Shown: one piece after another, positions 4,745-7,830 of the stretch
Position numbering within the stretch: position 1 is the first letter of the stretch
How the letters are laid out: each line of letters opens with the position of its first letter
Source of the DNA: Spirochaetia bacterium UBA5368
Lineage (GTDB): Bacteria; Spirochaetota; UBA4802; UBA5368
Length of the DNA stretch: 7,830 nucleotides
Direction: 5' to 3'
Assembly: GCA_002407865.1 (NCBI GenBank)
Contig: DHPI01000059.1
Span: 36,741-44,570, forward strand
The notes under the pieces: model-generated
Told to the model about the DNA's origin: nothing
What the model saw: only the letters and a program-made list of their open reading frames with translations
Database searches by the model: none
Position numbers and translations under genes: made by a program

Positions 4745-7171
4745 CTAGATTGAACTCGTATTGATTATAAGCCGTACGGCGTGTTCGTCAATCAGGAGCT
4801 TTTTGGAGATTTCATTCGATGACCATCCCTTGCTGGAAAGCTCACGCACGGTTTTAATCATGCTTTCGTTAAGGTTTTTTCCGAGCGGCAGATCCCCCTT
4901 TATCTGCCGTGCAATCGGGTTGTTTGTTCCCACCGCCTGTAAAAAATCGGCAAATTGCTTCATCTTCATGTCAGTCTGGCTGAACATCTCTTTCAGGCGG
5001 GTATCTGTTGTATCGATTTCGGAACGCATCGATTCGATTTTCTGGAACATGGCGTGGATTTGTTCGATTCTTCTCTCGATGTGTGCGGACAGGCCCTCGA
5101 GTTCGCTGAACTTGTCCTTTACGTCGCGGATTTCCTGTTCGCGCGATTTGAGCACCAGCGTATTTTCCTCAATTGATTGCAGATAGTGCGTTAGCTTCTG
5201 CGTGCGCTTGTCCGAGCGATCGACTATATTCTGGAATGACAGGATTTTTCCCTCGATCGATTTAATCAGCACATCCGCCCGCTGAATGGAATCAAGATTT
5301 TTGCTGATGGTTTCCTCGTATTCATGCAGTTCGGCAATGCGCGATTCGAGATTCGAATAGCCTTCCGCAAGGGCGTCGATCCGCGAGTTGACCTGGTCGA
5401 TTTTCTGCAATTTCTCCTCAAGGGTGTCCGCCTTATGCGTTACCATGTCGGTGATCTGGATAAGGCCGGTAATCTCGTTTTCAAAGCTTACCAGCTTTCC
5501 TTTCCGCGCGTCGAAGGTCTTCAGTTCTTTTTCGACGGTTTTTCTGAGTTCGCGGATGTTGTCAAAATCCGACATGAATTTTTGAATATCGCGCGTTTCC
5601 TCCCTGGCGGTTTTTAAAATGAGCTGATAATTCGAAACGGCGTCTTCCACCTTTTTTATCATCTCGTCAGTCTTGGAAAATATTTTCCGGTTTTCCTCGT
5701 ACTGAAGAATTTCCTGGCGAATTTCGCCCAGGCGCTGCTCCATTTGCGAGAACTCTCCCTTCACCCTGTCCATCTGGTTGTTCATGGACATGGAGAACTG
5801 CTCTTCCATGATTGACATTTTGTCGGAAAGGCTGTTAAAGCGCTGTTCGACGCTCTGGTATTCACCCATGAGGGTCGACATTTTATCTTCCGCGGTGCGG
5901 GAAAGGCGGGTTTCCATCTCAATATATTTTTCGCCGAAATCCTCGATTTTGGCCTTGAGTTCCTCGGCCTCTTTACGGGCGGCCTTGACAATCTCGTCTT
6001 TTTTGGAAATGGAATTAATATTGAGATTGTCGAGTTCGGTGTGGATCTTCCGCACCTCTTCCTCGAACGACGAAATAAGCTTCGCCTTGGAGTCGTCAAT
6101 GTTCAATTCGACATTGCGCATCTTGTAATACACCTTGTCGATATCGCTGTTTACCTTTTCGATAATCGTGTCTTTCGTCCGGTAGAACTCGGCGAGCGAA
6201 TCGCTTATCTCCTTGCGTATTTCCGATGATTGCTGCTTCATGTCGTCGAATACGCTGCTTTCAAGTTCGGTGAGCGTTGTTTTCAGGGATGAGATTTTTT
6301 CCGCAAGGTTGTTGATGTCGTCCCGTGTCTGCAACAGCGACTGTTCCCTGCTCGATTGTATCTCCTGCGAGAGGTCCTCGATCGATTTTTCAAGGTTTGA
6401 CACCTTCGAGCCGATATCGGAGAACACCCTGTGCTCCGCGGCGTCGATGCGGCCTTCGAGGAGGTCGACAGAACGGCTCATCGAATCGATTCGTCCCTTC
6501 ACGTTTTCAAGGATTGCGTCGCCCGTTGTCGTGATTCCCTGTTCCATGCGAGTCAGAGAATCGGAGAACGTGCGCGTGAGCATTTCAATTTTTTCATGGC
6601 TTGAAGAAAGGATGTCGTTCTCACGGTCGTGTATTGAATCCTTCAACCTGTTTATCTGCTGCGCGATTTCCTCCCCAAGCTCCCTTGAACGATCGCGTAC
6701 TTTTTCATTGAATGCCTGTATTATAAGGGCGGTGTCGCGGTCGATTTTTACAAGGTTTTCGGTGAGCGAATTAATTTTTTTCGCCATGTCGCCGAAACTG
6801 GAACGGGACGCGGCGATAAATTCAATCTGGTTGTTTACCTCGCGTGCGGCCTGCGATATTACCTTGAGATCGTCTTCGACCTTCTTCAGGCTTGATTTTT
6901 CAATGTCGAGGCCCTTGATCCTGTTTTCGATGTCGGCAATGGATTCGCGCATGCCCGCAGAGAGGCTGTTCGCTTTTTTTATCAGGAGATCCATTTCTAT
7001 GGTTGCGTCGTTGAACTGTCTGCTTTCCGAATCGGCGAGTTTTTTAAAATCATTGAAAATCTTCGATGAGTACCGCTTCAGCTTGATCATCTTCGGATTG
7101 GTTCGGTCGAACCTCCGGAAAACAAGCAGCATAAAGAGGCACGATATAAACGTGAGAATGTTCCAGGTCAT
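4745..7171 (-). CDS. Membrane-anchored giant coiled-coil protein (SpiroCoCo-like, spirochaete family)
   Basis: From the ATG at 7171 this is an 808-residue protein: one N-terminal membrane segment (about residues 4-18, WNILTFISCLFMLLVF followed by RRFDR), then about 700 residues of nearly unbroken heptad-like, Lys/Glu/Asp/Ser-rich coiled coil with few prolines, and a compact C-terminal part beginning near NPIARQIKGDLPLG. The last 45 residues contain ELSSKGWSSNEISKKLLIDE, which looks like a small helix-turn-helix, similar to the tail of other bacterial membrane-anchored coiled-coil proteins. The architecture matches what I know as the spirochaete SpiroCoCo family, probably a cytoplasmic filament or scaffold held at the inner membrane; that role is inference. 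The frame extends to a TTG at 7207, but that lies only about 18 bases from the predicted transcription start and has no ribosome site, whereas the ATG at 7171 has GGGGTG five bases upstream. The gene is alone and convergent with the lipoprotein gene. Confidence 0.88.
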   Translation of the reverse strand: MTWNILTFISCLFMLLVFRRFDRTNPKMIKLKRYSSKIFNDFKKLADSESRQFNDATIEMDLLIKKANSLSAGMRESIADIENRIKGLDIEKSSLKKVEDDLKVISQAAREVNNQIEFIAASRSSFGDMAKKINSLTENLVKIDRDTALIIQAFNEKVRDRSRELGEEIAQQINRLKDSIHDRENDILSSSHEKIEMLTRTFSDSLTRMEQGITTTGDAILENVKGRIDSMSRSVDLLEGRIDAAEHRVFSDIGSKVSNLEKSIEDLSQEIQSSREQSLLQTRDDINNLAEKISSLKTTLTELESSVFDDMKQQSSEIRKEISDSLAEFYRTKDTIIEKVNSDIDKVYYKMRNVELNIDDSKAKLISSFEEEVRKIHTELDNLNINSISKKDEIVKAARKEAEELKAKIEDFGEKYIEMETRLSRTAEDKMSTLMGEYQSVEQRFNSLSDKMSIMEEQFSMSMNNQMDRVKGEFSQMEQRLGEIRQEILQYEENRKIFSKTDEMIKKVEDAVSNYQLILKTAREETRDIQKFMSDFDNIRELRKTVEKELKTFDARKGKLVSFENEITGLIQITDMVTHKADTLEEKLQKIDQVNSRIDALAEGYSNLESRIAELHEYEETISKNLDSIQRADVLIKSIEGKILSFQNIVDRSDKRTQKLTHYLQSIEENTLVLKSREQEIRDVKDKFSELEGLSAHIERRIEQIHAMFQKIESMRSEIDTTDTRLKEMFSQTDMKMKQFADFLQAVGTNNPIARQIKGDLPLGKNLNESMIKTVRELSSKGWSSNEISKKLLIDEHAVRLIINTSSI

Positions 7172-7176
7172 TTTGA

Positions 7177-7182
7177 CACCCC
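7177..7182 (-). promoter_or_regulatory. Ribosome binding site deciding the coiled-coil gene start
   Basis: On the minus strand GGGGTG lies five bases before the ATG at 7171. No comparable site precedes the in-frame TTG at 7207, so this favours the 808-residue product. Confidence 0.55.
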
Positions 7183-7231
7183 AGATATGTGTTTTCGGAT
7201 TCGACAAGCAGACACTATAAGCCAGTTAATG

Positions 7232-7260
7232 ATCATAGATACGGAATATGATAATGTCAA
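7232..7260 (-). promoter_or_regulatory. Strong sigma70-type promoter of the coiled-coil gene
   Basis: On the minus strand a perfect TTGACA (7260-7255) is followed after exactly 17 bases by TATGAT (7237-7232), one base off the -10 consensus. Transcription should start near 7225, giving a leader of about 53 bases to the ATG at 7171. This is the best promoter match in the window and suggests substantial constitutive expression of the coiled-coil protein. Confidence 0.7.
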
Positions 7261-7375
7261 TATTTATTTTATGTCTCATTAAAAAAGCGGCGTTTTACGG
7301 GGTTTTTTGCGGCTTTCCCGAAAATATTCTGACCATGGTTCGTGTGGGGGATATGATGTACGTATGAGGGCGGCA

Positions 7376-7830
7376 ATGAATCCAAAAAAAATGGTGGCGT
7401 TGATATGGGTAGGCGTACTTCTGTGCATTGGGACCGTTGTGTATTCAGATTCGGACTCGGACCCGACTTCGGACCCGGGCCAGGAAATGGAAAGTGACGT
7501 CTTTCTACGGCATGTGCTTGAAGCCGGGCGGTTTGAGTTCAGGCAGCACGAGAGCCTGATCTGTGATATGACCGCATACTGTCCGGGGCCGTGCTGCAAT
7601 ACCGGGTATGTGCACGTAAATGGCGTCAGGATACGCAAGGACTGGAGCGACAGGATTGCAGCCGCGTCGGTTAGATTACACGAACTGCACGCGTGCGGGA
7701 TCGGTGTTGCCGCCGTTGATCCGTTGCTTATTCCGCTTGGGTCGATTATTATATACGATGGAAAGATGTATATGGCGCTTGACGTTGGCAGCGCCATCAA
7801 GGGCAGACGGATCGATATATCCGTGTACAC
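7376..7830 (+). CDS. Secreted 3D (Asp-Asp-Asp) domain protein, probable peptidoglycan-acting enzyme, 3' end cut by window
   Basis: The plus frame is open to the right edge; 151 residues are visible. It starts with a signal peptide (MNPKK, then a hydrophobic core at about 6-22) likely cut after VVYS24, followed by an acidic low-complexity SDSDSDPTSDPG. The rest is a 3D domain: MTAYCPGPCC (65-74), then VAAVDPLLIPLGS (111-123), YMALDVGSAIKG (132-143) and RRIDIS (144-149), giving the three family aspartates D115, D136 and D147. This double-psi beta-barrel domain is related to MltA and occurs in lytic transglycosylases and muralytic factors such as YocH and YuiC. Cysteines 63, 69, 73, 74 and 107 may form disulfides after export. 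I chose ATG 7376 because GAGGG (7366-7370) sits five bases upstream; an in-frame ATG at 7364 is the alternative. It is divergent from the coiled-coil gene; no good promoter is seen. Cell-wall activity is inferred from the family. Confidence 0.85.
   Translation, partial: MNPKKMVALIWVGVLLCIGTVVYSDSDSDPTSDPGQEMESDVFLRHVLEAGRFEFRQHESLICDMTAYCPGPCCNTGYVHVNGVRIRKDWSDRIAAASVRLHELHACGIGVAAVDPLLIPLGSIIIYDGKMYMALDVGSAIKGRRIDISVY
7451..7474 (+). repeat. Short TCGGAC repeat encoding an acidic SD-rich linker
   Basis: TCGGAC occurs at 7451-7456, 7457-7462 and 7469-7474, in frame, coding for Ser-Asp repeats right after the predicted signal peptide cleavage site of the 3D-domain protein. Such in-frame hexamer repeats can change copy number between strains without breaking the frame. 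Confidence 0.6.

Noticed and set aside
7172..7207. Upstream TTG start adding 12 residues to the coiled-coil protein
   Set aside because: No ribosome site before it and it lies too close to the predicted transcription start; the ATG at 7171 has a good site and begins directly before the membrane segment.
6213..7220. A 335-codon open frame on the plus strand, antisense to the coiled-coil gene
   Set aside because: Its product is an odd Ser/Phe/Arg-rich sequence with no domain; it is the expected mirror of a Lys/Glu/Asp/Ser-rich coiled coil. The minus-strand gene has a strong promoter, ribosome site and recognisable architecture.
7281..7308. A6 ... T6 stretch upstream of the 3D gene as a terminator hairpin
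   Set aside because: The stem would be only A-T pairs with a mismatched GC interior, and there is no gene end next to it on either strand.
7279..7830. A 183-codon open frame on the minus strand running off the right edge
   Set aside because: No recognisable domain; the plus strand across the same bases encodes a signal peptide and a textbook 3D domain.

Overview
The window looks like chromosomal DNA from a spirochaete, probably a relative of the Leptospira side of the phylum. The strongest pointer is the very long membrane-anchored coiled-coil protein at 4745-7171, which resembles the spirochaete 'SpiroCoCo' family. A spirochaete-style lipoprotein and an IMP dehydrogenase of the eukaryote-like type (which I recall being typical of Leptospira) support this. 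The assignment rests on family recognition, not on a database search. There are no rRNA or tRNA genes, insertion sequences, CRISPR arrays or phage genes; this reads as ordinary core genome.

Layout: (1) 1-729 +, a short TtcA-like PP-loop tRNA-thiolation enzyme. Tail to tail with it are two minus-strand genes: a small MoaD/ThiS-type ubiquitin-fold protein ending in Gly-Gly-Gly (749-1018) and, upstream of that, a YkgJ-type cysteine-cluster protein (1073-1492). (2) 1493-1782, a 290-base divergent intergenic region with candidate promoters. (3) 1783-3279 +, guaB (IMP dehydrogenase), tail to tail with a minus-strand DedA-family membrane protein (3306-3959). (4) 3960-4185, a second divergent region with a candidate promoter and a small direct repeat. 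(5) 4186-4743 +, a lipoprotein of unknown function, tail to tail (1-base gap) with the 808-residue coiled-coil protein (4745-7171, minus). (6) 7172-7375, a third divergent region carrying a very good sigma70-type promoter for the coiled-coil gene. (7) 7376 to the right edge, +, a secreted 3D (Asp-Asp-Asp) domain protein, probably a peptidoglycan-acting enzyme, cut off by the window end.

The genes alternate strand almost one by one, so most are probably transcribed alone; only the YkgJ-like and MoaD-like genes look like an operon. Functionally the window mixes tRNA sulfur modification and sulfur carriage (left), purine synthesis (guaB) and cell-envelope functions (DedA, lipoprotein, coiled-coil protein, 3D protein). 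The most interesting cluster is the left one: a TtcA-type enzyme, a diglycine sulfur-carrier-like protein and a metal or Fe-S cysteine-cluster protein within 1.5 kb, which may be a small sulfur-transfer module. No dramatic new system is evident.
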